Below the pieces are notes generated by a model that saw only the letters and a list, made by a program, of their open reading frames with translations, was not told the origin of the DNA and did no database searches. The translations under genes and the position numbers were made by a program. This document shows positions 1 to 7,457 of a stretch of DNA of 28,513 nucleotides, in pieces. Within the stretch, counting starts at the first letter, position 1; each line of letters begins with the position of its first letter. This DNA comes from Planctomycetes bacterium UBA7888. GTDB taxonomy: Bacteria; Planctomycetota; UBA1135. The stretch covers positions 1 to 28,513 of the forward strand of contig DLRM01000013.1 in assembly GCA_002500505.1 (NCBI GenBank), read 5' to 3'.

Positions 1-251
1 AAGCCATAGCCAGGATGAATGGCATCGACATCGGTGATTTCTGCAGCAGCAATGATGCGCGGGATATCCAAGTAGGATTCCGAAGAGTTCGCTGGGCCGA
101 TACAAATCGCTTCATCAGCCAGCTCCACGTATGGCATGTCCCGGTCCGCGTCGGAATAAACCACGACGGCTTCAGCTCCCAAATCCCGGCAAGCTCGAAT
201 GACTCGAAGAGCGACTTCGCCTCGATTGGCGATGAGGACGCGACGGAACAT
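1..251 (-). CDS. accC: Biotin carboxylase subunit of acetyl-CoA carboxylase, N-terminal part (cut by window edge)
   Basis: I translated this minus-strand reading frame directly; it begins MFRRVLIANRGEVALRVIRA and runs 83 codons off the left edge. The segment LIANRGEVALRVIRACRDLG and the later DAIHPGYG are the classic start of the biotin carboxylase N-terminal domain. The family carboxylates biotin on the carrier protein using ATP and bicarbonate, the first half-reaction of malonyl-CoA synthesis in the cytosol. Only the pre-ATP-grasp fold is inside the window; the ATP-grasp and C-terminal domains lie outside. The ATG at 249-251 sits 4 bases after the accB stop, so the two are almost certainly co-transcribed and coupled. 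A longer acyl-CoA or pyruvate carboxylase subunit cannot be excluded from 83 residues, but the separate accB favours AccC. Confidence 0.93.
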   Translation of the reverse strand, partial: MFRRVLIANRGEVALRVIRACRDLGAEAVVVYSDADRDMPYVELADEAICIGPANSSESYLDIPRIIAAAEITDVDAIHPGYG

Positions 252-255
252 GAGG

Positions 256-711
256 TCAGCTCTGGCGAAGCTTGAACAAGGGTTGCCCGTATTCAACAGG
301 GTCGCCATTCTTCACAAGGATGGCAGTAATCTCGCCGCTACATTCCGCCTTGATTTCGTTCATGACTTTCATGGCTTCCAGAATGCAGAGAACCGATTCG
401 TCGTTTACTGAATCTCCAACTTCGACATAGTTGTCGGATTCAGGACCAGCCGCCCGGTAGAAGGTGCCAACCATGGGAGCCGTAAAAATGAAGAGGCCCT
501 CGTCGGCGTCAGCTTCAGGGGTGGTTTCACTCGCAGAGGCTGAGCTTGGAGGTGCCGCCGCAGGGGTGACTCCAGGAGCAGGGGCGGCCACTACTGCGGA
601 GGCCGCCTGACGAGAAAGCCGAATCCTGGCGTCTTCGGTTTCGTACTCAATCTCAGTGAGTCCCCCCTCGTCCATGAGGGCAATAAGTTCTTGGAAGGTG
701 TCTTTTTCCAC
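256..711 (-). CDS. accB: Biotin carboxyl carrier protein of acetyl-CoA carboxylase
   Basis: This 151-residue protein has the standard BCCP plan. An N-terminal helical segment (about residues 1-35) is followed by an Ala/Pro/Ser/Thr-rich flexible linker (about 36-72) and a C-terminal biotinyl-lipoyl domain (about 73-150). The biotinylation motif is EAMKVMNEI with the acceptor lysine at 115; the more common form is EAMKM, and Val here is a mild variant. BCCP carries biotin between biotin carboxylase and carboxyltransferase. The start is GTG at 709-711: an in-frame stop lies two codons upstream, and the first 35 residues align with the usual BCCP N-terminus, so no other start fits better. No clear Shine-Dalgarno is visible. 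It lies 46 bases after moaC and 4 bases before accC. Confidence 0.95.
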   Translation of the reverse strand: MEKDTFQELIALMDEGGLTEIEYETEDARIRLSRQAASAVVAAPAPGVTPAAAPPSSASASETTPEADADEGLFIFTAPMVGTFYRAAGPESDNYVEVGDSVNDESVLCILEAMKVMNEIKAECSGEITAILVKNGDPVEYGQPLFKLRQS

Positions 712-757
712 GGGTTAGGCTTTTGAGGTATTGGGGAGGTCGTTAGGTACTTGGAGC

Positions 758-1240
758 TTATTGTGCCGTCCACTCCCCTGATTTTCCCCCAGATTTCCGC
801 AAAAGGCGGACTTCTTGAAGGACAATTCCCTTGGAGAGGGCTTTGGTCATGTCGTAAAGGCAAAGGGCCGCTGCAGCCGCCCCCACCATGGCTTCCATCT
901 CAACCCCAGTTCGCGCCGTGGCTTGAGCGATGCAACGCACCTGGAGAGTGCATCCAGTGGTCGCGTCAATCTCGATATTGACGGAGTCCAGTGGAAGTGG
1001 GTGACATAAAGGAATCCATTCCGAAGTGCGCTTAGCCGCTTGGATTCCCGCAATTTTGGCCGGAGTTTCAATCCCACCCTTAGGGAGATCGCCCGCGAGG
1101 ACTTTTTCCCAGGCCGCCAGAGGGAAAACAACCCTAGCCTCGGCCTCAGCAATACGATGAGTTACCTTTTTCTCGCCGACATCAACCATACGAGGGTTGC
1201 CAGTGCGGTCTAAATGGCTAAGTTCGGAAGAATTTCCCAT
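758..1240 (-). CDS. moaC: Cyclic pyranopterin monophosphate synthase
   Basis: From the ATG at 1238-1240 the product is 160 residues, matching the usual MoaC length of about 160. It begins MGNSSELSHLDRTGNPRMVD, the usual MoaC opening (S/T-H-L-D-x-x-G-x-x-x-M-V-D). Active-site landmarks are present: CHPLPLD at 79-85, VEMEAMVGA at 113-121 and LYDMTKA at 128-134. MoaC converts the 3',8-cyclo-GTP made by MoaA into cyclic pyranopterin monophosphate in molybdenum cofactor synthesis. The open frame continues 21 codons further to 1303, but that would abut the divergent protease start at 1302 and add a tail the family lacks; the shorter start leaves 61 bases for divergent promoters. No other moa genes are in view. 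It may share a transcript with accB and accC downstream. Confidence 0.93.
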   Translation of the reverse strand: MGNSSELSHLDRTGNPRMVDVGEKKVTHRIAEAEARVVFPLAAWEKVLAGDLPKGGIETPAKIAGIQAAKRTSEWIPLCHPLPLDSVNIEIDATTGCTLQVRCIAQATARTGVEMEAMVGAAAAALCLYDMTKALSKGIVLQEVRLLRKSGGKSGEWTAQ

Positions 1241-1301
1241 GAGATGGCCCGGTAGAGCGTAGTCTTTCCGGTACCCCATTGTACGGGGGCCACAAATCCA
1301 C

Positions 1302-3524
1302 ATGACCTTCCTCCTTTTTGCCGCGCTTCTTCTTCAAGACCCCTCTCGGGCAGCCCTCGAATCCCTGCTGGAAAAAGCGCCTCAGCTTTCCCCCGCCGAA
1401 ATCCTGGTGAGTGCGGACCATTTCCTGCCTCCGGAGGACCCGGATTGGGTTCTTCAATCCGAAGAGAGACTCCCCACTCTTCCCGCGCATTCCAAACTTC
1501 TTTTAGGACGAGTTCTGGCCCGCGCCGACTTCCCCTTTGCGGGGCCAAGCCTTGTCGCGCTCCTCGTTGACCAGCCGGACCTTTCCCAAGCGGCTCTTGC
1601 AACCTTGGCTCTGGACACCTTTAGGAACCATGAGCAGACTTTGATGGCCCTTGGAGAATGGATTGCCGGGCCCGGAAGCCAGGCCTCTTCAAGCCTTCGA
1701 GCAGAAGCTGCGTGGGCTTTATTCCAGATCGGTGATGGGGTTCGTCGCCGCGCCGCCCAAAGAATCCTACGGGACGGTCTCCTTTCGGATGATGCCGAGA
1801 TTCGGCGCCACTCTTCCCTGGGGTTGGCTCGGACGGGAAACTTAGACGACCCCCAAGTTCTTGTGGAGTTGGAAAGTGTTGCTGCGGGTTTAGGAGCCGA
1901 GGCAGCTTTAGCGCGTAGCTGGATTGAAACCTACCAACAGCAACAGCGCTTCCGCAGGAAACTTGCAGCGCTGGATCGCGTTTTGGAGCAGAAGCTGAAA
2001 GAAGATGGAGCAGCCAATGCGGGTGACCTTGCTGTACTGGAAGAGGTCATTCGGCATGTCCAAATGCGCCATATGGAGGGAGAGCGGTTCTCTCGCGAGA
2101 AATTGGTTGCCGCAGCAGCGGATGGTTTACTTGCCAGCCTTGACCCCCACTCCGACTTTTTATCCGGCGAGGACTTTGGAGAATTCATTTTTGACATGAA
2201 TCCTGAATACGGAGGGATCGGAGCCTACGTCAATGTTGTGGATGGCATTTTTACCATCACTCGTCCAATCTATTCCGGCCCTGCTTACGAGGCTGGCCTT
2301 TTGACTGGAGATAAAATCGTGGAGGTCGATGGCTGGTCCACCCTGGACCAACCGATGGATGAAACGATTCGTCGTTTGAAGGGAAAACCTGGAACCGAAG
2401 TTACGGCCCTTGTCCATCGCCGTGGCTGGACGGACCCGAGGCCTATCCCAATCACCCGAAGAAAAATCGAAATCCCTTCTTTGTTCACCGAGGTCTTCCC
2501 TGGCGGAATCCTGTACCTAGATTTGACAAGTTTTTCCGCTGACTGCGCAGAAGACATCCTCAACGAAATTGATTCATTCCCCGAAGAAAGTGCACTAAAC
2601 GGAGTTGTCTTAGACCTCAGAGGAAATCCGGGAGGGTACCTTTCTGAGGCCGTTGGCGTCTGTGATTTGTTTCTACCCAAAGACCAACTCGTGGTCACAA
2701 CTCGCTCCCGTACGGGCCGCCCAGATCGTTACCAAACCAAAGATTCGACTTCTGTGGACCCGGGGCTTCCAGTGATGGTGCTCGTGGACCGCTTTAGCGC
2801 CTCCGCATCAGAAATCGTTTCCGGTGCTCTCTCCATCCATGAGCGCGCTTTGGTTATCGGCGAACGGACCCACGGGAAAGGTTCTGTGCAGAACCTGCTC
2901 CGCCTCGAGTCATTGAGTGACGAATCGTGGCGTGACGGAAACCGCAATGGAAAGCCCGACCCATGGGAAGAGTTTTCTGACCTGAACAACAACGGTGAAT
3001 TCGATTTTGGCCCACGCGTCAAGCTCACGATGGCTTATTACTTTTTGCCTGACGGGTCCACGATCCATACTCAACGCGACCTTGATGGCCGAATCGTGGA
3101 AAAGGGTGGCGTCCAACCTGATATTGAAGTTCCTTTTCCGGAGCTTGCCATTCCCACACTTAGAGAGCTAGACCGGTTGGCGAGTGAAGAGATGTTTTTG
3201 AACTATGCAAAGGACTTGCTTGAGAGTGACCCAAATATTTCGATTCAGTTAGCCGAATTTGATGGGGGCGATTTCCAAGCCTATCCGGGTTGGGCTGACT
3301 TTTATTCCAGCTTGGAGACGACTCTTCCTCAAGAAGAGGTCCGTCGATGGGTGCGCCGCAGGTTGCGTGCCGTTGTTGCTGATGCGCGAGGGCAAGTATT
3401 CGCAGGCTCTGGCTTTTTTGGCGACTACGCGGAAGACCCACAACTCCAGGTCGCTATCCAAAAGATTTTTGAGCAGCGGGGCCTAACGTCAGACCAGATT
3501 CCGGAATACTCCGCCATTTTTTAG
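1302..3524 (+). CDS. S41-family carboxyl-terminal processing protease with PDZ domain and EF-hand-like insert
   Basis: This 740-residue protein begins with a short hydrophobic stretch (residues 2-11, no basic n-region) that probably acts as an export signal. Residues about 60-210 are helical and HEAT-like. A PDZ domain follows at about 300-385 (YGGIGAYV ... AYEAGLLTGDKIVEVDG) and an S41 domain at about 390-610. The catalytic pair is visible: middle Ser501 of SASASE and Lys526 of THGKGSVQ, 25 residues apart as in E. coli Prc. VLDLRGNPGG is also canonical. Just after the lysine loop there is an insert with two Asp/Asn/Gly-rich loops (545-556 and 560-571); the first matches the 12-residue EF-hand calcium loop. 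The family trims proteins at C-termini in the periplasm; the substrate is unknown. The gene diverges from moaC, and its TAG overlaps the pgeF stop. Confidence 0.92.
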   Translation: MTFLLFAALLLQDPSRAALESLLEKAPQLSPAEILVSADHFLPPEDPDWVLQSEERLPTLPAHSKLLLGRVLARADFPFAGPSLVALLVDQPDLSQAALATLALDTFRNHEQTLMALGEWIAGPGSQASSSLRAEAAWALFQIGDGVRRRAAQRILRDGLLSDDAEIRRHSSLGLARTGNLDDPQVLVELESVAAGLGAEAALARSWIETYQQQQRFRRKLAALDRVLEQKLKEDGAANAGDLAVLEEVIRHVQMRHMEGERFSREKLVAAAADGLLASLDPHSDFLSGEDFGEFIFDMNPEYGGIGAYVNVVDGIFTITRPIYSGPAYEAGLLTGDKIVEVDGWSTLDQPMDETIRRLKGKPGTEVTALVHRRGWTDPRPIPITRRKIEIPSLFTEVFPGGILYLDLTSFSADCAEDILNEIDSFPEESALNGVVLDLRGNPGGYLSEAVGVCDLFLPKDQLVVTTRSRTGRPDRYQTKDSTSVDPGLPVMVLVDRFSASASEIVSGALSIHERALVIGERTHGKGSVQNLLRLESLSDESWRDGNRNGKPDPWEEFSDLNNNGEFDFGPRVKLTMAYYFLPDGSTIHTQRDLDGRIVEKGGVQPDIEVPFPELAIPTLRELDRLASEEMFLNYAKDLLESDPNISIQLAEFDGGDFQAYPGWADFYSSLETTLPQEEVRRWVRRRLRAVVADARGQVFAGSGFFGDYAEDPQLQVAIQKIFEQRGLTSDQIPEYSAIF

Positions 3525-4306
3525 CCTGGTTCCGACAGCATGGCGAAAAGCCCCATCCGTCCGGCCGGCGGACCTTGGCGGCGATGACTAAAGCAGAGTT
3601 CCTCATTGACAAAGGTGTCGAGGAGGATCCCTTCAATGTTTGAAGGAAGCAAGCCAGCCTCCTCCAGTTGAAGTTGCGCCCATCCAGGGAGGTTGAGAAG
3701 GAAGCGGTCTTTGTATTCTTCCAGGCAAGTTTTGGGGGCAAATCGGGCAACGTCTTCCTGAACTTGAAAACTGTCGAAAGCAATGCAGGGTCCTATTCCA
3801 GCCAAAACGGATTTAGGTTGTGCGCCCGTCTCCTCGCACAAAAGATGCACTGCCTTTGGAAGAATTTTGCCAACCAAACCTCGCCAACCGGCGTGCAGGA
3901 CAGCAATGCCCGGCTTTGGTTTTTCCACAAAAAGAAGAACAGCTCCGCAGTCGCCCACAGCCGTCATTAGCGGAAGATGGGGAACGGTGGTAAGGAGACC
4001 ATCCGTCTCGAAGAGAACGGTTTCCGGTGAAGTCGCCCCTTTCCCCTTCTCTGCCTCGCGAACAATTTGAATATCGGAACCGTGGACTTGCCCGCCAACA
4101 ACTAAACAGCTGGGGTTAGCCCCCATCGCAGAAAGAAATGTTGCGCGCGACTCAATGGCCTTTGCCTGATCGCGCCCCCCGCTCAGCGAAATGTTTCCCC
4201 CACCGCTTTCCGAGCGAAGGGAAAACAAGTGACGAAGATTCGGAAACCCTATAAGACTTTCAAACTGGAGCCAGCGGTGTTCACCTCGGGCAGTCTGGAT
4301 GTTCAC
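3521..4306 (-). CDS. pgeF: Peptidoglycan editing factor / purine nucleoside phosphorylase-type laccase-domain protein (YfiH/YlmD family)
   Basis: This 261-residue protein has the zinc-site motifs of the multi-copper-oxidase-like (DUF152) fold: QVHG with His75, GDCGAVLL with Cys120 and VLHAGWRG with His138. It also has ETDGL near 100-104 and the C-terminal FSHRRQ ... GRMGL signature. Family members are described as purine nucleoside phosphorylase/adenosine deaminases and, in E. coli, as preventing misincorporation of the wrong residue into peptidoglycan stems; which role applies here cannot be read from sequence. GDC replaces the more usual ADC. The start is GTG at 4304-4306 in a GTGA overlap with the transporter stop, so translation is probably coupled. 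The 3' end overlaps the convergent S41 protease by 4 bases. I see no intrinsic terminator. Confidence 0.88.
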   Translation of the reverse strand: MNIQTARGEHRWLQFESLIGFPNLRHLFSLRSESGGGNISLSGGRDQAKAIESRATFLSAMGANPSCLVVGGQVHGSDIQIVREAEKGKGATSPETVLFETDGLLTTVPHLPLMTAVGDCGAVLLFVEKPKPGIAVLHAGWRGLVGKILPKAVHLLCEETGAQPKSVLAGIGPCIAFDSFQVQEDVARFAPKTCLEEYKDRFLLNLPGWAQLQLEEAGLLPSNIEGILLDTFVNEELCFSHRRQGPPAGRMGLFAMLSEPG

Positions 4307-5352
4307 GAATCTGAGATTCGCTGACGTGCTTCTTGGACCGGACCCAGCAATACGGCGATGGGCCGCCCTCCCTCGCTACTTTCAAGAAGGATTTTGGCAA
4401 TCACCGTCAAAGGCACAGAGAGGAGCATTCCCGCAGGCCCCCAGAGCCAGCCCCAAAACAACAAGGAAAGGAAAACGACAAGAGGCGAGAGCCCAAGAGT
4501 TCGGCCCATGAGACGAGGTTCGACGATGTTTCCGAGAACAAGGTTCGTCACAACAAAACCAAGAGCAACCCAAAGCGCACCTATGCCCCCAAGTTGGAGG
4601 ATTGCAAGCAAAACTGCGGGAACGGCTGCAATGATAGAACCAATACTCGGGACATAGTTCAAGAGGAAAGCAATCAAGCCCCAAAGAAGTGGGAAATCAA
4701 GCCCCAGAAAGTGAGTCCAAAGAGAAATCAGGACACCGGTGGCTAAGCTGATGAGTGTTTTAAGTGCTAGATAGCGTTGCACTTTTGCAGCGACTTCATT
4801 GAAGCCATTTCCAGAAGTAAACGAGTTGCCCCAAGCCGCCTGAAGTTTCAACCGGAAGTCGGCTGCTTCCAAAAGAAGAAAAGTCATCGTAAGAGCGATG
4901 AGGACAAAATTTGAGAAAAGGCCTAAAAGCCCATTCAAGAGTTGCCCAACGAAAGCCATCGCCGCCGCGGGGTTCAAAGCAGACTGGAGGTCAACGGCAT
5001 TTTCAGATAAACCCCAAGCAACGAACTGCGCTTGAACTTCTTTCAGATAGTGTCCAAGTTGCACCTCGTACTGCGGAATCGCGCTTGTGAACTGAGCCAA
5101 AGACCCCCCCACAATGCCACCTACCAAAGCAAACAGTAAACCGAATGTCACAACCGCAAGAAGGACTGACAAAACTGCCGGGATTTTCCAGGAGCGAAAT
5201 TTTAATACGAGTGGGTTTGCAAGAACACTCAACACAATTGCCAGCAGGAAAGGGACGACCAACTCGCCGGAGGCCTTTAACCCAGCAAAAAGGATAATGA
5301 CTGCCGCGGCAGACAGAAGAGGGCGGGAAGGTGGAGGCGTGGGCATAGTCAT
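4303..5352 (-). CDS. AI-2E family transporter (UPF0118-type membrane protein)
   Basis: This 349-residue protein is strongly hydrophobic with about eight membrane segments. Two lie near the N-terminus (about 9-28 and 29-50), then comes a pair at about 58-85, a soluble loop around 86-130, and a C-terminal cluster from about 200 to 330. The stretch LLNYVPSIGSIIAAVPA followed by NIVEPRLMGRTLGLSPLVVF is the family signature. Members are proposed to export autoinducer-2, or in some lineages to act as Na+/H+ antiporters, so no substrate should be assigned. ATG at 5350-5352 is preceded by AGGA with 5-base spacing; a second in-frame ATG two codons on is possible. The stop overlaps the pgeF start by 4 bases. 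Confidence 0.9.
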   Translation of the reverse strand: MTMPTPPPSRPLLSAAAVIILFAGLKASGELVVPFLLAIVLSVLANPLVLKFRSWKIPAVLSVLLAVVTFGLLFALVGGIVGGSLAQFTSAIPQYEVQLGHYLKEVQAQFVAWGLSENAVDLQSALNPAAAMAFVGQLLNGLLGLFSNFVLIALTMTFLLLEAADFRLKLQAAWGNSFTSGNGFNEVAAKVQRYLALKTLISLATGVLISLWTHFLGLDFPLLWGLIAFLLNYVPSIGSIIAAVPAVLLAILQLGGIGALWVALGFVVTNLVLGNIVEPRLMGRTLGLSPLVVFLSLLFWGWLWGPAGMLLSVPLTVIAKILLESSEGGRPIAVLLGPVQEARQRISDS

Positions 5353-5383
5353 TAAATTCCTAAGCCCAAGTGAGTGAAATCAC

Positions 5384-5776
5384 TCAAGCAGAATCAGAGG
5401 AAGTTTGGGCGAAGGCGGCCTCGAAGTCAAATGCATCCTCGAAGGCCTCGGGTTGATCTTCATCTCGGCGATTTAGAAGCCCAATCTCGCACATCTGGAA
5501 GACAAGCTCTCCAAAATCTTCGGTTCCCTCAACACCCCAAGACTTAAAGGTGTAAGGAGCCATAGGGCCAAATTCCTCTTTGGCGTACCGGCGGATGCCG
5601 CTCAATAGCTCATCACAGCTCAGGTGCCTAGCCTCACCCTGGGCTCGATTCTTGCCCAAAAGGAACATGGAATAATCCAAAGCCTCCAACACGAAGAAAT
5701 AGGCAGCCTCGTCGTAGCGGCGGCCCTCTAAGTGGCGCAAATTGCGGATTATTTCCTCGAGTTGATTGTCGTCCAT
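5384..5776 (-). CDS. Minf_1886 family protein (function unknown)
   Basis: This 130-residue protein is soluble and acidic at its C-terminus. From memory of the family it matches the Minf_1886-type proteins found in Planctomycetota, Verrucomicrobia and relatives. Shared features are YDEAAYFFVLEALDYS near 21-36, a HLSCDELLSGIR segment near 51-62, EEFGPMAPYTFKSWGV near 67-82, and the pattern TEDFGELVFQMCEIGLL followed by an acidic FDFEAAF tail. No catalytic motif is visible and no function is established, so none is assigned. The start is well supported: AGGA lies 7 bases before the ATG at 5774-5776. It lies 95 bases downstream of holB and 31 bases upstream of the AI-2E gene, on the same strand as both. 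Confidence 0.75.
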   Translation of the reverse strand: MDDNQLEEIIRNLRHLEGRRYDEAAYFFVLEALDYSMFLLGKNRAQGEARHLSCDELLSGIRRYAKEEFGPMAPYTFKSWGVEGTEDFGELVFQMCEIGLLNRRDEDQPEAFEDAFDFEAAFAQTSSDSA

Positions 5777-5872
5777 TTCAGTTTCCTGACTTGCTATCGG
5801 CCAACTCAGAGAACGGTTTGACCCTAATCCAGGAAACCCAAAAAAAAAGCCAAAATAGCGGAGATAAATGGC

Positions 5873-6778
5873 CTAAAGGCCTTGCCCGTCTGACGTTACG
5901 GCGGCTTCGCACTGAGCGGCCAAATCTTCAAACACGACACCTGGTGTGATTTGGCCTCTAATGTCGGCAAGAGCCACAAGATGCAATTGAGCAGTGCGGT
6001 CCAAGCGGTCAGCGGTGCCTGATGGAAGCTGGGGATAAAGCTCCGCAATCCAGCCAAGAATGGCTCCAAGGCGGCGCTGTCCATCCTCTCTTTGCTCAGC
6101 AAGCTTTCCCCCTTCTGGAGGGTAAAGCCAGGGCATAGGGGCGCTTGGGTCAGCCACCCACTCTCGAAATCCCTGATAAAGGGAGAGAAGGACCTGCCTA
6201 TCTGAAGTGCTTAGCTCGAGCGGGGCGTCCGTATTCCCCAGTGCAGACTGCAGAATCAAATAATCGGAATCTTCCAACCCCATGGAAGCTGCGCGGCGAA
6301 GTTGCTCTTCGGAGGTCAGAGAGGGCACTCGATGAATTCGGCATCGAGAAAGAAGGGCTGGCAGAAGTTGGGCGGAATCTTGAGCCGTCAATAGCAAGGT
6401 CGTGCCAGCAGGAGGTTCTTCAGCTGTCTTTAGAAGAGCAGCTTGAGCATCGGGCCCCATTCGGTCTGCCTCGTACAGGGCAACGATTCGAGAATCGCCC
6501 TCGGAGGGTCGAAACCGCAAAAGGGATTCCACGCTCTCTACGCCCTCTTTCCGGTGGGCAATATGCTCGACCTTGAGGCCTTGAATTCCAAGCGCGGCAG
6601 GGTCCAATACGGCAAAATCCGGATGCTCCATAGGAGTCGGTGTACTCAACAGGAACCCAGCAATCTCCTCCGTAGCGCTCCGCAATCGAATCCGAGAGTT
6701 GCCAAGGAGGAGGTAGGCATCCGCGACTCGGTTTCGTTGGCTCTCAAGTTGGATGCGGTTTAAGAAAGGGGAAGTCAA
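5873..6778 (-). CDS. holB: DNA polymerase III delta' subunit-like clamp-loader ATPase
   Basis: This 301-residue protein sits directly after tmk in the common tmk-holB order. It shows the delta' core: HPDFAVLDP near 57-65, a degenerate Walker B/sensor-like stretch ALYEADRMGPDAQAALLKTAEEPP near 100-122, and LLSRCRIHRVP with the SRC motif. Delta' is part of the clamp loader that opens the sliding clamp at primer ends. The P-loop region reads LLGNSRIRLRSATEE and lacks GxxGxGKT, so it should not bind ATP, as in E. coli delta'. The four zinc-binding cysteines normally before the HPD segment are also missing. The start appears to be TTG at 6776-6778, overlapping the tmk stop (TTGA), with GAGG about 10 bases upstream inside tmk. 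It could also be called a DnaX-like protein. Confidence 0.83.
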   Translation of the reverse strand: MTSPFLNRIQLESQRNRVADAYLLLGNSRIRLRSATEEIAGFLLSTPTPMEHPDFAVLDPAALGIQGLKVEHIAHRKEGVESVESLLRFRPSEGDSRIVALYEADRMGPDAQAALLKTAEEPPAGTTLLLTAQDSAQLLPALLSRCRIHRVPSLTSEEQLRRAASMGLEDSDYLILQSALGNTDAPLELSTSDRQVLLSLYQGFREWVADPSAPMPWLYPPEGGKLAEQREDGQRRLGAILGWIAELYPQLPSGTADRLDRTAQLHLVALADIRGQITPGVVFEDLAAQCEAAVTSDGQGL

Positions 6779-7398
6779 GCGAAAAGGACCTCGACGGCGG
6801 TTTTGATGAGGAGAGCGACTTCTTCAGGATCGCAACGGCTGACTGCCAAGAGCGAAGTGTTCTGGGGCCGCTCTTTAGCGTAGCGGTGATAACCCTTCTG
6901 GACCTGAACCTGAAAGGAGAGGCCACGCGATTCAAAACTGTCCGCCTCAGAACGCGATGTAGCTCTCCGGAGAGCTTCTTCGGGCTCGAGGTCCAGGATG
7001 AGTACATGGTCCGGTTGCAATTCCTCGGGCACAACAATTTGGTCCAGCGCAAGGACAAATTCCGCTAGTTCAGGAGAGGTTCCTTGATATGCGAGGGTTG
7101 AAGGCGTGAAACGCTCGCAAATGACATCCTTTCCGGCTTCCAAAGCCGGTTGAATCTCTTGAAGAAGGAGCTCACGCCGAGAGGCAAAGAAAAGGAGAGC
7201 CTCGGTGGCGGGATCCCATGGCTCCCGAGTGGGGTCGAGGAGGAGATTTCGAAATCGCTCACCCGCAGGAGTCGTCCCGGGCTCACGGATATGGAGAGGG
7301 CTTCGCCCCTTGGACTCCAGCCAAGCAACCAGAAGTTGGGCTTGGGTGGTTTTCCCACAGCCATCCATCCCCTCAAAGACAAGGAATTTTCCTCTCAT
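6775..7398 (-). CDS. tmk: Thymidylate kinase
   Basis: This 207-residue protein is of normal thymidylate kinase length. It has a P-loop EGMDGCGKTTQ at 9-19, IREPGTTPAGE near 38-48 (dTMP site), the ERFTPSTLAYQG segment replacing the usual DRYxxSxxAYQG, and a lid-like RSEADSFESRG stretch near 148-158. It phosphorylates dTMP to dTDP in the cytosol. Glu for Asp in the DRY/ERF motif is tolerated in the family. The ATG at 7396-7398 is preceded by AGGA at 7 bases; the same bases also form TAGGAT, a possible -10 element for a leaderless start, which cannot be resolved here. It overlaps holB by 4 bases and diverges from the lipoprotein gene across 59 bases. Confidence 0.95.
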   Translation of the reverse strand: MRGKFLVFEGMDGCGKTTQAQLLVAWLESKGRSPLHIREPGTTPAGERFRNLLLDPTREPWDPATEALLFFASRRELLLQEIQPALEAGKDVICERFTPSTLAYQGTSPELAEFVLALDQIVVPEELQPDHVLILDLEPEEALRRATSRSEADSFESRGLSFQVQVQKGYHRYAKERPQNTSLLAVSRCDPEEVALLIKTAVEVLFA

Positions 7399-7457
7399 TG
7401 CATTATCCTACTCTTGCGGGCTGGAAATCTATGTTTCCTTCCGGATAGGCTGTGTGC

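Noticed and set aside
3512..3550. CGCCAT and ATGGCG inverted repeat across the protease/pgeF junction
   Set aside because: A 6-bp stem with a loop of more than 20 bases; probably chance.
5840..5872. Run of nine A residues (T on the minus strand) after holB as a terminator
   Set aside because: The preceding inverted repeat is only about 4 bp with a 15-base loop, too weak to call an intrinsic terminator.
6145..6576. Plus-strand frame of 143 codons inside holB
   Set aside because: Antisense to a well-supported gene; its translation shows no domain.
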